Made by a program: the position numbers and the translations under genes. The notes under the pieces are model-generated. The model was not told the origin of the DNA, did not search any database, and saw nothing but the letters and a program-made list of their open reading frames with translations. From Cryptomeria japonica (Eukaryota; Streptophyta; Pinopsida; Cupressales; Cupressaceae), in NCBI RefSeq assembly GCF_030272615.1, contig NC_081410.1, forward strand, positions 287,743,957 through 287,807,956: 64,000 nucleotides of DNA. The letters are read 5' to 3'. Positions 45,982 to 57,228 of the stretch are shown piece after piece; the first letter of the stretch is position 1, and the number at the start of each line of letters is the position of its first letter.

Positions 45982-47133
45982 TGTTAGGCCCAATATGGAA
46001 AGCTAATGTACTAAGAGGGGAGGGGTGAATCAGTACTCCAAAACTTTTCTTGAATAATAACTTTACTATTATGCATAAACAAAATAGTGCAGTAACATAA
46101 AATAAAGTTAAAACAAATAGATAGCAATCATACATGATTCACTCCATAACACATATATTTTGGTTACGCAGAAACTCTTGGTTAGAGAGAAAAACTGCGG
46201 TGGGGATGGCACCCACAACTTCACTACTACAATAATAAAGAGTGCTCGGTTAGAGCTACATATTAGCTATTTCTGATAGCTTACCCTGTTAGGAGTAACA
46301 AGATTTGTTAGATCTACCTTGCTAAAGGATTTTACAACATTTAATCTAAATGTTGCACCTAGTTAGAGGTTTTACAATTTATAGACTTGATTAGAGTCTT
46401 TTACCCTGTTAAAGGTTTCTCTTACAACTTCACAATATTACAATAAAATCATCACAAATATCTGCAACTTTACATCTGAAATGTTATATCAGATTCTATG
46501 TGCTTAGAATAGATTACGTTGCTTATAGCATACCTCGGTAACCCATATAGTAACTTGGTAAACCCTTCTGTTTACTCTGTTCTTCGACTGTTCTCTGAAA
46601 ACCTTCTTGGTGACCTCTGTGTCTCTATAACAGTCTTCTTACACTCATGCACACACCCTTAACTCATGTTGTATAAATAGATCTCTTAAGATGGTGATCC
46701 AATTCATTGCTTCGATCTTACAAACACGATTTATCGAATGAATAACTATACAAAATATTTCATTGGTTAGATTGATCTCAAAATCATACACAATCTTCTC
46801 ATGCAATTTCCAATGTGATAATGGTTAGATGTGCCTCGATCTTGTAAAACATTTTCATATGCATGTCCAGGTTCAAGGAATCTGGTAACACGTTTCACTT
46901 GGTGTATATCAACTCGGTGTGTCATCTTTGCTTTTTGGTAGACATAAAAAGATCCTCGGTAGACAGCTCGGTGTATACTGTGTTCTATGACTGCTTTCCT
47001 CTGTAACCAACTAGACTGTGCATACCGACTTCTCTGTTTATACCGACTGCATGATTCGGTAGTGTTAACCGACTAGAGTATATAGTATGACTTTGAATAT
47101 AAAAACTAATGACTATACTTGATAGTATATACA
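45982..47133 (-). repeat. 3' LTR of C (1152 bp)
   Basis: Plus strand starts TGTTAGGCCCAATATGG and ends TAGTATATACA. In the first 230 bases or so I count about seven differences from the 5' LTR, nearly all C/T or G/A. Confidence 0.92.
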
Positions 47134-47400
47134 ATAGTCAATGAAATAGTATATTCAGATATACTCCCCTTATCATTATACTGTACATAACTCTGATTTT
47201 GCATGCTCGGTTCTATGCTTGTGTGCTCTGCTTACTGTCCTTGGATACTGTGCATACTCTACTTGGTATACTCCCCCTGTATACAATACTCTGAATACTA
47301 TATCAAAACTTTATCACCAAAACTATATTACTCCCCATATATATAGTATCACTCGCCTTTTTAACAAACATCAAAAACTTTAATTTCCATCTGGGGGTGG
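47134..47400 (-). other. C 3' non-coding region
   Basis: No gene. A pyrimidine tract ACTCCCCTTATC at 47162 and ACTCCCCCTGTA at 47269 (purine on the minus strand) are possible PPT sequences, though neither is directly against the LTR. Confidence 0.5.
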
Positions 47401-50400
47401 TAACTGGTCAAAAATGGATTTGTACTTTTTTCTGGGCGTCGATGAGAGCAATAGAGAGTGCATCTTTTACACTTTCCATTAAAGAATTTTGTGCTTGAAT
47501 ATCAACCAATAGTGATATTAAGCCATTAAGAGTGCTTCCCTCTTATGTAGTAGATAGACATGTGGCTCGATTAATCTGTTCTTGAACTGATGAAACATGA
47601 GGAAGGAATAATGTCTGGAGTGTCATTATATCCATCCTGATCTTATGTTCTTCATTTCTTAGTTCCAATTGTTGAGCCATGAGTTGTTGAAGCTTGGTAT
47701 AAAAATTCTGAACTGAATTGGGCTCTAGGGTCAACTTATTTGAGAGATCGGTGATCTGTTTCTCAATGGCATCAGTTTTATTCTTAATGTCTTTAATGAA
47801 TATAGAAAATTTACAGAGTTTCTAAAATAAATAAAGAATGTGCTTGAGTTGAGGGGACAACTCAGCAATGAATTTGACAAGTTTGACTTTGCCAATAGCT
47901 AGAGCTTTCTGTACCTCTTCTATCATTTTTGCAGTAAGCTCCTTGTCTTTTAGCTTGCTCAAATACTCAAATGCATCAACTCCGTATGTTTCTATTTGAT
48001 TAAGGAGTTCATCCAGTTGAATGTGGATGGCTGCATCGGTTGACATGTAGCTATAGGTAGCATATCTGATAGCAGTGTCTTCACCTTCTGAAGTACTTTA
48101 TTCTTCTTTTGTATGGCCATCTATTTTTCTTGTTTGGCTTTTGCTTTGCATAGTTCACCAAAATCAATGAGTGCTTGCCCCTTTAATTTTGATATATCCA
48201 CATTGGGCAACACTATTGGTTTAGATAAATCAACTTTGAAACTATGCTTTTTCACCTTCTTCTCTTTACCTTTGGTTGGTTGGACCAAGACAATAGCTTG
48301 AGAGGCTTGCTGACCCTCGGTAGGTTGCTCGGTAGAGGCAACACTTTGGTTGGTTCTTGTAGCCGTTGTGGTGTCTTTTGGTGTCTCGGTACTGGGTGTC
48401 TCAACTGCTACATTTTTGGTGCTCGAAGGTGCTTGAGAGGTTTGTTCTAGAGTAGTATCTTCTCTTGTTGTAGACTTGTGACCTTCGGTGCCTTGTGCTA
48501 TATCTTGAGGAGCTTTGGTAGAGACAGGTTGATTGATCGGTGGATAAGGCTGAACTTGTTCTAAAATAGATTCACTAGATACAAGTTTTGCATATGTAGT
48601 GCCTTCTATCATTTCCTGCTTTGGTTCCTTTGTATCCATGACATCTTCATCTATTTGAATAGTGTCAGCCGGGTCTTGTTTGGTAACATCAGGATCATGC
48701 TCGGTGACATCAACAATTTCAACTATAGATTGTTCACCGGCATCCTTGATTTTGAAGATTTTCTGCCATTTTGCTTTTGTCTCATTCTCTACGTCAATAT
48801 ATAGCCCATTCATCAGTTTTAAGTTTCTCTGTTTGACAAGAAATTTTGAATTGTAGGTTGTCAAATGTTCCTTTATTTCTGCTACTGACATATCAGGAAA
48901 TAGATGGACTAGACTTCTTTCTCTAATTTGTTTCTCTAAGTCCATTGCATACTTCCACCTATTATCAATATGCAAGTAAAGTTCTTTTGGAAGTGACTTT
49001 ACTCATTCCAATGGAGCTAACCGAAACTTTAGAAGTGTGTAGATGACAGCTTCTTCAATTTGTCTCTTCTCATCATTATTTCTAGTTTCATACTTGACAT
49101 ATCTAAAGGAACCAAATCCACCATATTCTTTCAGATTAGCACAGAAGTTTTCAACACTATGTATATTTACCTTGTTGCTCTTGACAATCTGGAATTTGTT
49201 TGCATCTTCAGATTCTGTATCACTAGACTCTTTTGCCAAAATGAGTCTCCGAGTAGATTTCTTGTAGGTCTTGGTTACCTTGGGAGCAGTAACACTCTTT
49301 TGTTTCTTACTCGGTGATGCAACTGATGCTCTAGTATTAGGTCTCTTTGTTGGAGGAGTCGGTAGGGCCTTTGAAGTGTCTTGTTTCTTTATTTTTAACA
49401 CTTTACCCTTAGGCAATTCGGTGCTCAGTGTTATAGCTACCTCTTGAGCTTCTGATTCCTCTTCGGTGATGGCAAGAGTGCCTTTGACAGGTGTGGAGGA
49501 AGAATCTTCTCTAAATTTCTCTGTTAAAACCTTTATCATCTTTGATGCTTTACTTGTAGCTTTGGGTACTACAATGCTCATTTTTACTTTTCCCTTCACT
49601 TCTTCATAGGTTCCATACCTCAGCTTGGTAGCATGCCTTGGTAATGTAAGAAATGCATCAATTTGTTGTTGTGTGATGTCAAAGTCAATCTCGTAACCCA
49701 TAGGTGGAAAAGATTGAGTCCTCGGTTCCACAACATTCACATAATAGTAATCAGTGTCTGCCTCAAAGCATATATCATCCTTATATTTCTCCACTAGCTG
49801 GGGTGGAATTCGGTACCCGTTGTGCATCTTCTCCTAAAATTTACTAAAATAATCATCCATTATGTCATTGAAATTATCACCTAGCTTCTTGATAAAGTCA
49901 TTAATCTGATGGGTGATTGGTCGGTGTAGCTCCCAAACTACTTTACCGACTGATGGAAAGAATTTTTCAAAGTAGAAAGACATGCATACAAGAAGTGAAC
50001 CAAACTTTAGAGTATTTGCCGAGTTGTTCTTCTTCAGCATGCTTATTGTGTTCAAATTCTCAAATAGGTTCTTCAGTAACACTTCACATAAGTCAACTTT
50101 CATTCCCTTTTTCAGAATTTTATAAGCTATGTCAACTTTTGCACAGGGTACACTGTTTTCCCTTACTGATTGGAAGAAACAGTAACCGATTACTCTAATG
50201 GAAAACTTAAGTTCTGCATCAGTGACATTGTTTAGTTTTAGTCCTCTATAATCAGATTCTACTCTGGTTAAACTGATCAATTCCTTTTGTGATATCAACT
50301 TTTGAGCTCATGCATGATCATAGATAGGGTAACCGGTGATCACATGAATGATTTCCTTGGTGATTTTAAATGGTTGCTCTTCTAGCCACATGAAATCATC

Positions 50401-50742
50401 ATGAACTCTACTAAAAACAAACTTGACCCATTAGGGCTTGAACACACGAGGATAGGTTAGGGCTTCAGTCAATCCTTTGATTCTGATGTGTTCATACTTT
50501 CTATTTAATACACCATCTGTACATAGTTCATCATAGGTGTCTCTTATTTCAACATGACCGAGTTCTTCAACACGACATTTGGTGAAGAATCTCACATCTT
50601 CAACTAACAAGACTCAATCTGGGATGAGTGAAAAGGAAGTTTTGTCATCCGGTTCGGAGGCGACTTTAGGAGTCAAAGAGTATTTCAGTGAGGGCTTCTC
50701 TACATTCTTGACAATGATGGGATCTTGGATCTTGGGCACCAT
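47401..50742 (-). pseudogene. Element C ORF2, unknown protein of about 1,100 codons
   Basis: From the ATG at 50742 (MVPKIQDPIIVKNVEKPS) the frame runs to about 48120, then shifts by one near 48090 and continues to about 47400. Stops near 50617, 50429, 50309, 49831, 49002, 48119, 47823 and 47543 break it. The N-terminal 400 codons look globular (FVFSRVHDDFMWLEEQPFKI, ITGYPIYDHA). The middle (about 49450-49180) is basic with PTPPTKRPNTRASVASPSKK and KKSTRRLI, suggesting nuclear localisation. Then a long Thr/Gln/Pro/Glu-rich low-complexity part (48700-48250) and helical C-terminal blocks (KMIEEVQKALAIGKVKLVKF). No known domain. The plan resembles the unknown ORF of D. Confidence 0.75.
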
Positions 50743-51288
50743 TTAAGATTTCAGGTAAAAACTAGTAAAGAGTCCTTAAGGTTTTAGAATTTCAAACGAC
50801 AGATGCTTCACACTCAGCAAATAATAACAATTTGATAAGATCGGTAAGCTAGCTTAACAGTGCAATGAGATTTGATGTAAATACGTTCAATTCACTTTGA
50901 ATGAGGTTTTGATCACCTTGGAATCGCTCTGCTCTGCTCTTTCAAAAACTTGGTAAGTGTAAATGACCGCGAAAATGCTTTTAAGTACACAAAATACCTT
51001 ATCGGGCTCCATGCGGGTTAGGTCAAAAACATTAAATGCACTTAGTTCACCTTTAACCGATTTACTCTCCTTTTTGTTTTAACCGAGTAACCAAATTTCC
51101 TTCATTTACTGACTTGACAGGCTTCCTGTATTCACCGACTTGACAGGTTTCCTGTAAAGTACTTTTGATAGAATTTCAAACTTACTAATGCATTTTAACT
51201 ATGCAGATTTTGAACTTAGTACATAATAGAATAGGAACTGTTATGATTTTAACCTTCAGAGAATGTAGTCCCTTAATACCTTTACCGA
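50743..51288 (-). other. Spacer between the two C ORFs
   Basis: About 545 bases without open frames. It contains a short duplicated phrase, TTCACCGACTTGACAGGTTT near 51131 and TTTACTGACTTGACAGGCTT near 51105. Possibly a promoter or splice region for ORF2, but no clear signal. Confidence 0.5.
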
Positions 51289-52638
51289 TTAATTTGGAAT
51301 AGGTGCACCTAACTCGGTAGGTAAGGTGCTTTCTTCATTTGACACAACTTTCTTTTTCCAAATCATCTGTAATTTTCCTTTTATTTCTTCAATGTCTTTT
51401 CTAGGGTGATCTCTGCAATCTCCAACCAAGTGTCCAACTTTGTGACAATGAAAACATGTCATACCAAGATTTCTCCATGATCTTCGGTTGTTCATTCCAT
51501 ACCTTATAAAACAGTTAGCACTAATATGTCCATATCTTCCACAACATTTACACCATATCCTTGTATTGTAATCCCATGGTACTACTGCATATTGTCGGTA
51601 AGGATCTGTGTGAGTTTGGTAACCTCTAGTGTTTGCTTGATGTGCAGTCCACATGTAGTTCTTTCACTTAAGCTAGCACTTCTCAGTACTATGTCCATAT
51701 CTATTGCAGTTTCTACAAAACCCTTTGAATTTTGCCTTCTGATAATTGTTAACAGACATTGTCCTACATTGATTAGATGTGTGACAATATTTATTGCAAT
51801 TGTAATAATAACCATTGGGCTTAGTGATATTCAGTTTCTTACCTTTTCTGATTTGGCACATGTTGGCAGTATGACCTTGATTTCCATAGTAGTAGCAAAT
51901 AGGCTTCTTTCTTTTGATGTTATTCATGTTTCCAGCTTGCTTTGATGATTCTCCTCTCTCGGTAATATGAATTCCTTTATTGGTAGAGTCTTTTCCTTTG
52001 TAACCAAGTCCTGCATCTCTATTGGGTCTTCTTGTATTCAATTGCTCATCCAACATCTTTGATGCTTCATAACTCTTCTTTAGTGTTTCTTTGGATTTTT
52101 TCTCTGTTTCAAGTTCATCGGTCAACCTTGATACTTCAAATTTTAATGCTTGATTTTCATCATTCTTCATAATTGCTTCATGATGTGCATAACCTAGTTG
52201 ATCTGTCATATTTTCTTGAATCCCAGTCCACCTTATGATTTCATCATTTTTATCAGATACTAGGACTATAAGTTGTTGTTTCTCTCTTTCTAGATCTCTT
52301 GCTTTATCCTTAGTTGTCCTTAATGCATCTAGATTTTTAGTCATTTGTGTGCTGAAATGTTCATGTTCTCTTGTCATTGCTTTTAGTTGATCAACCAGTG
52401 CTTTGTTCTTTTCTTTCAATATTCCAATCATTTCTTCAGTCTCTTCAGATATACTATTCTTAGATGATGTCTCAATTTGTTCCACTAACTCTTGAGAGTC
52501 CTACAAATCATCAGATAATCTTCTTCTTGCTTTCAGATATTTTTGCATTTGTTTTTGCATGTCTGCAATCACTTGATTAGCATGATCCAACTCTTCTTGC
52601 AGATACACAGTCCTCCAAGATTGTTTGTAGCCTTCCAT
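51289..52638 (-). pseudogene. Element C ORF1, coiled-coil protein with five zinc knuckles
   Basis: ATG at 52638, 49 bases from the primer site. About 250 codons are heptad-rich helix (EMIGILKEKNKALVDQLKAM, VSRLTDELETEKKSKETL). Then five CCHC units: CYYYGNQGHTANMC (second Cys now Tyr), YYNCNKYCHTSNQC (first Cys now Tyr), CRNCNRYGHSTEKC, CKCCGRYGHISANC and CFHCHKVGHLVGDC (last three intact). All lie in one frame with stops only at about 52501, 51670 and 51661. Probably an RNA-binding structural protein standing in for gag; no capsid domain recognised. Same plan as the B protein at 7694-6618. Confidence 0.85.
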
Positions 52639-52686
52639 TGATAAGATCTTTCTCTTTAGGTAGTTAAACCCTTTTCTAAGATTCAA

Positions 52687-52698
52687 GCTTTGATACCA
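52687..52698 (-). promoter_or_regulatory. Primer-binding site of C
   Basis: Minus strand TGGTATCAAAGC, two bases from the 5' LTR; one mismatch to the Copia-type tRNA-Met site. Confidence 0.88.
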
Positions 52699-52700
52699 AT

Positions 52701-53851
52701 TGTTAGGCCCAATATGGAAAGCTAATGTACTGAGAGGGGAGGGGTGAATCAGTACTCCAAAACTTTTCTTGAATAATAACTTTACTATTATGCATAAACA
52801 GAATAGTGCAGTAACATAAAATAAAGTTAAAACAAATAGATAAAAATCATACATGATTCACTCCATAACACATATATTTTGGTTATGTAGAAACTCTTGG
52901 TTAGAGAGAAAAACTGTGGTGGGGATGGCACCCACAACTTCACTACTGCAATAATAAAGAGTGCTTAGTTAGAGCTACATATTAGCTATTTCTGATAGCT
53001 TACCCTGTTAGGAGTAACAAGATCTATTAGATCTACCTTGCTAAAGGATTTTACAACATTTAATCTAAATGTTGCACTTGGTTAGAGGCTTTACAATTTA
53101 TAGACTTGATTAGAGTCTTTTACCCTGTTAAAGGTTTCTCTTACAACTTCACAATATTACAATAAAATCATTATAAATATCTGCAACTTTACATCTGAAA
53201 TGTTATAGCAGATTCTATGTGCTCAGAATAGATTACCTTGCTTATAGTATACCTCGGTAACCCATATAGTAACTTGGTAAACCCTTCTGTTTACTCTGTT
53301 ATTCGACTGTTCTCTGAAAACCTTCTCGGTGATCTTTGTGTCTCTATAATAGTCTTCTTACACTCATGCACACACCCTTAACCCATGTTGTATAAATAGA
53401 TCTCTTAAGATGGTGATCCAATTCATTACTTTGATCTTACAAACACAATTTATCGAATGAATAACTATACAAAATATTTCATTAGTTAGATTGATCTCAA
53501 AATCATACACAATCTTCTAGTGCAATTTCCAATGTGATAACGGTTAGATGTGCCTCGATCTTGTAACACATTTTCATATGCATGTCTAGGTTCAATGAAT
53601 CTGGTAACACATTTCACTTGGTGTATATCAACTTGGTGTTTCATCTTTGCTGCTCGGTAGACATAAAAAGATACTCGGTAGATAGCTCGGTGTATACTGC
53701 GTTCTGTGACTCCTTTCCTCTGTAACCGACTAGACTATGCATACCAACTTCTCTGTGTATACCGACTGCATGATTCAGTAGTGTTAACCGACTAGAATAT
53801 ATAGTATGAATTTGAATATAAAAACTAATGGAAACTTGATAAGTAGTAACA
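52701..53851 (-). repeat. 5' LTR of C (1151 bp)
   Basis: Plus strand starts TGTTAGGCCCAATATGG and ends AGTAGTAACA; abuts TSD GCTCA at 53852. Confidence 0.92.
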
Positions 53852-53856
53852 GCTCA

Positions 53857-54143
53857 ATGATATCCCAAACTGCATGCTTATACCTTTTCAATCTATCATT
53901 TTTTGATGCATATTTGGATCTTACCTGAGAGACAACCAATTCTGAATCTCCTAAAACTTTTGACAGTTGTATTCCATGCCTCTTTGCAACTCCAAGCCCC
54001 AATAACAGAGCTTCATATTCTGCAGTGTTGTTAGTAGACTGAAAGGATAACAAAAAGGAATATTTAAAAGTTATACCAGATGGGGATACAAAAAGAACTC
54101 CTGCTCCAGACCCTTCTTTGGAGAAAGCTCCATCAAAATACAT
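53857..54143 (-). pseudogene. Gypsy D extra (archaeal-type-like) RNase H, proximal part
   Basis: Begins right after the protease region, separated by one TAA at 54144-54146. YFDGAFSKEGSGAGVLFVSP holds the first Asp, NNTAEYEALLLGLGVAKR the Glu, and VLGDSELVVSQVRSKY the second Asp; the last Asp lies beyond C at about 45915. All four catalytic residues are therefore present. It precedes RT in the polyprotein. The motif spacing resembles the extra RNase H of plant Tat elements and cellular type I enzymes. Confidence 0.88.
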
Positions 54144-55619
54144 TTACCATAAACCATGTTGTTGTGATTCGAAGTCAATCACAATGGAGTCAGTATTCTT
54201 TAACTGAGGTAAAATTGGTTGCACTCTAAAGTTGTCAAGATCCACATCAATCATACAATTGATCATGCTAGGATCTACATTTTCAATCACTCTAGGAGCA
54301 CATGGTTCTCTGTATAGTTTGACTTGATTCCCATTGATTGGGATGGTAGAATAAGATAGATCCAATTGGACATTTCTGCCTACTGCTGCTGCCCACTGCC
54401 TAGATAATAACATGCCATAATGAGGCTTAGTGTCAGTGATAATAACATCCATCTTATAGGTCGCTTCAAGGAATGCTGCTATCTTTACTTCAACATATTT
54501 CATTGTACCTATGATAGGTAATTCTCTGTTATCCATAGCATAGCATTTCCCATATACTGTAGTCACTACTAATCCTAATTCTTTCATAAGACCATAAGGC
54601 ATTACATTAGCAGCTGCACCTGAATCTATCATACAATTTTTTATCAGCCGGTTATTTACTAACAAAGTGACATAAAAAGGATCTACCTGTGAAGGCTCTT
54701 GTGTAATAGTTGTTCCAACATAAACCTCTGGGGTTTGGAACTCCTGATCCTTTCCATTTTTAACTGAACCGGGGGGTAGGACTATGTTACTGTTAGATAT
54801 ATTAGAAAACAAAGACAAGGTTGCTTCTCTATGTTCTTTTATTTTCAGTAACTCTATTAATGAGATAGTAACTCTCATTTTTGTAAGAGCCTAAGCCATG
54901 TCAAATGTGGAACTGCTGCTCAACTCAACATTAGCTTTAACTCTTTCTGCCTTAGGCTGACTCACCTTCTTTGTTGTGGCAGCTCCTTGTGTATCATTGG
55001 TATCTTTACCATCTGTACTCTTGGGTACATCTTTAATTTGATCTTTCTTTTCTTGACCCATCTGAGGGGTAGTAGCACTACTTGTTGCCTTTTTCTGAAG
55101 AACCTCTTTTATAAACATAGAACCAGGTTCACCCTGATCACTATCCCTTTTGGTGCTCCTTAGGTTATAATTGTGCTTTGCCTTAGCTATAGCAGCCTTG
55201 GTGAGATTTTTCACTTCTTCCCCACTAGGTCTTCTAAGATGAACTTCTTCATCTTCAATGGTTACCATATTTAGAGTAGGATGCCAATCAAGTGTTAGTT
55301 GTCCTTGAAAAGACCTTTTACTATCCAGTACATCACTAAATTCACTTTGTACAGATTCCTCATCACTTTCTACAATGGTTTCAAACATATTGATATCAAG
55401 CTCATCCTCTTGCCTTAGGGACTCTTCAAGGGCTTGAGCTACTGCACACTGATGAGGAGAATGTGGCCCATCACAAGAAATACACCAAGGAGTGTTCTCT
55501 ATGTTGTGAACATTTTTTCCTTTTAAGGGATTAGGGGTATCTTGGCTCTGAGCATTCTTAGGCTTCTCATTCTCAGGTTTACCATCCTTCCAGTTGGTAT
55601 TATAAGGCATGTCATGCAA
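54144..55619 (-). pseudogene. Gypsy D gag C-terminus and protease
   Basis: A short Cys/His motif CISCDGPHSPHQC near 55490 takes the place of a zinc knuckle. After a Lys/Asp-rich stretch with a stop near 54891, the aspartic protease reads YVTLLVNNRLIKNCMIDSGA then ANVMPYGLMKELGL (active site D-S-G at about 54640) and HYGMLLSRQW near 54400 (the usual ILG region). It would cleave the polyprotein. It is in the same frame as gag upstream and the RNase H downstream. Confidence 0.88.
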
Positions 55620-57228
55620 TCTGGGAGGTCTATCTTACCAATTATAGTGAGGCTTATCATTTTTATTTAACTTAGCAGTTAGATCCTTCATAGCAGTGAC
55701 TAACTTTTCTATCTTATCTTCCTCCTTAACAACTTTGTTTGGTTGTTGTTTTGTTTCCTGCCATAGCCTACCATCAGTTCTTCTCCCTAATTTTCTGGAT
55801 GCTTTCCTATTGCTCTCCACATTGATAGCAATTCTGAATGCATCTCTTAGGCTATGTGGATTCTTATCCCTTAAAATGTAAGCCATTTTGGAATCAAATG
55901 CATTATAATACGTGTTCAGGCACATGTTATCATCTAGTCTCATCACTTGATACAACCTATGCGTGGCTTTCTGAAATCTAGCATTGAAATTGGTGACCAT
56001 CTCACTTTCAAATTTTCTAATATTATTAAATTCATTTAGCATGAAACTCACATTTGTTTTGGCACTGTATTATTCTTGGAAACAATTCTTGAAATCCTCC
56101 CAAGACCCAATGCTATTAACAGGGAGACCTCTAAACCAATCTCTTGCATCATCTATTAGGGACTAGACAAATAATTTCATTATGACATCTTCATCAGCTA
56201 TCTCATAATCATCTATCGAGTCACTAAAAGACTTTAAATGCTCCTCTACACTAATTGCATTATTTCCAGCAAACTTAGGGAGTCTATCTCTTAACTTAGT
56301 AGGAACATGGTTGGGATATCCTGGGATTCCATCAAAGAATAACTGCCTGTACTGCTCTAAGTTGATGGGTCTCCTTTGGAAATGGTTAACAACATTGTTG
56401 TTACCCATGTTCATTCTCACATTAGGGATTTGAGTCTGAGAGATTTGATTATTCTGTTTAATTATAGGGGCTTGACTGGCTATTGCTGTATTGACAGGCA
56501 AAGTGGGATGAATTTTAACAGGGGGGAGGGAAACTTGCTGAGGAACAGGCTTATTGAGATCTTCTGATGGGAAAATGATAGGGGGAGCTTTTAGATAACC
56601 GATTTTTCTTTTAACTTCTTGATTAGCTGCCTCTAACTCAGCTTTCTCTAACTCCATTTGTAGATCTTCCTTCTCTTTCCTCATTCTTTCCATCTCCCTC
56701 TCATGTGCTAATAGTCTATGGGAGATCTCCACCATAGTCCTTGATTTTGACCTGCCATCCATGCATTTTTTCTTTCCTTTATCAACCTCATTTCTAACAG
56801 GTTGTGGGTCACTAAAACCCTCCTTATTTGGTTGGATCACTGACTTATATGCTGATTTGGCCTTGGGGACTAGAATTTCCCTGATCACAGGACCTCTATC
56901 ATCACTCTTTTCCTTTTATTGGGCCAACAATTCAAGATCAGCAATCTACCTAAGGAGCCTATCTCATTCCATCATTTTTGCTTTGACTTCCTTCTCCCTA
57001 TTTGCTTCCTTTTGGGATCTTATGGAGATTAAGTGATGGACCTTTCTATTTAGGTTTTCTATTTCTTGGGACACTTCATCATCGTTAGGGAAAATCTCCT
57101 CAGAGTCAGATACGTTAACTTGGTCTATATCAATCAAGCTAATGTTTCCATCAACTATTCTAGGCATAGAATGCCTGACTGCATTAGAACTAGTTCTGTC
57201 TTTCCCAGAAAAACTAGCATAAGATATT
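55620..57228 (-). pseudogene. Gypsy D gag, 5'-truncated by F
   Basis: The frame is recognisable from 57228 down. A coiled coil (MERMRKEKEDLQMELEKAEL) lies near 56690. The gag core (RDRLPKFAGNNAISVEEHLK, then DWFRGLP near 56130 and FKNCFQE) matches the retrotransposon gag family, followed by FNARFQKATHRLYQ near 55970. Stops at about 56961, 56946, 56917, 56161, 56071 and 55636. The N-terminus and start are lost to F. Confidence 0.85.

Larger units (their letters stand above)
45982..53851 (-). mobile_element. Complete non-autonomous LTR retrotransposon C (7,870 bp)
   Basis: LTRs 52701-53851 (5') and 45982-47133 (3'), nearly equal in length and very similar. Perfect TSD GCTCA at 45977-45981 and 53852-53856. 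The primer site is a tRNA-Met type (minus strand TGGTATCAAAGC, 52698-52687). Between the LTRs there are only two long reading frames: a coiled-coil/zinc-knuckle protein (52638-51289) and an unknown protein of about 1,100 codons (50742 to about 47400). No protease, RT, RNase H or integrase is present anywhere, so it must have been moved by another element's enzymes. It resembles the class called LARDs but with retained coding capacity. Confidence 0.93.
36111..57228 (-). mobile_element. Tat-like Gypsy element D, interrupted by C
   Basis: Right to left: gag, protease, an extra RNase H, RT, RT-linked RNase H, integrase, a 2.2-kb non-coding region with a tandem array, and a long unknown ORF. Element C (45982-53851) splits the extra RNase H; the removed block (C plus one TSD copy) is 7875 bases, a multiple of three, and the frame continues. 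The right end is cut at 57228 by element F before the gag start, so the 5' LTR and leader are outside. I could not identify the 3' LTR, so the left limit (junction with Copia M near 36110) is approximate and the ownership of the unknown ORF is inferred. Confidence 0.8.
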
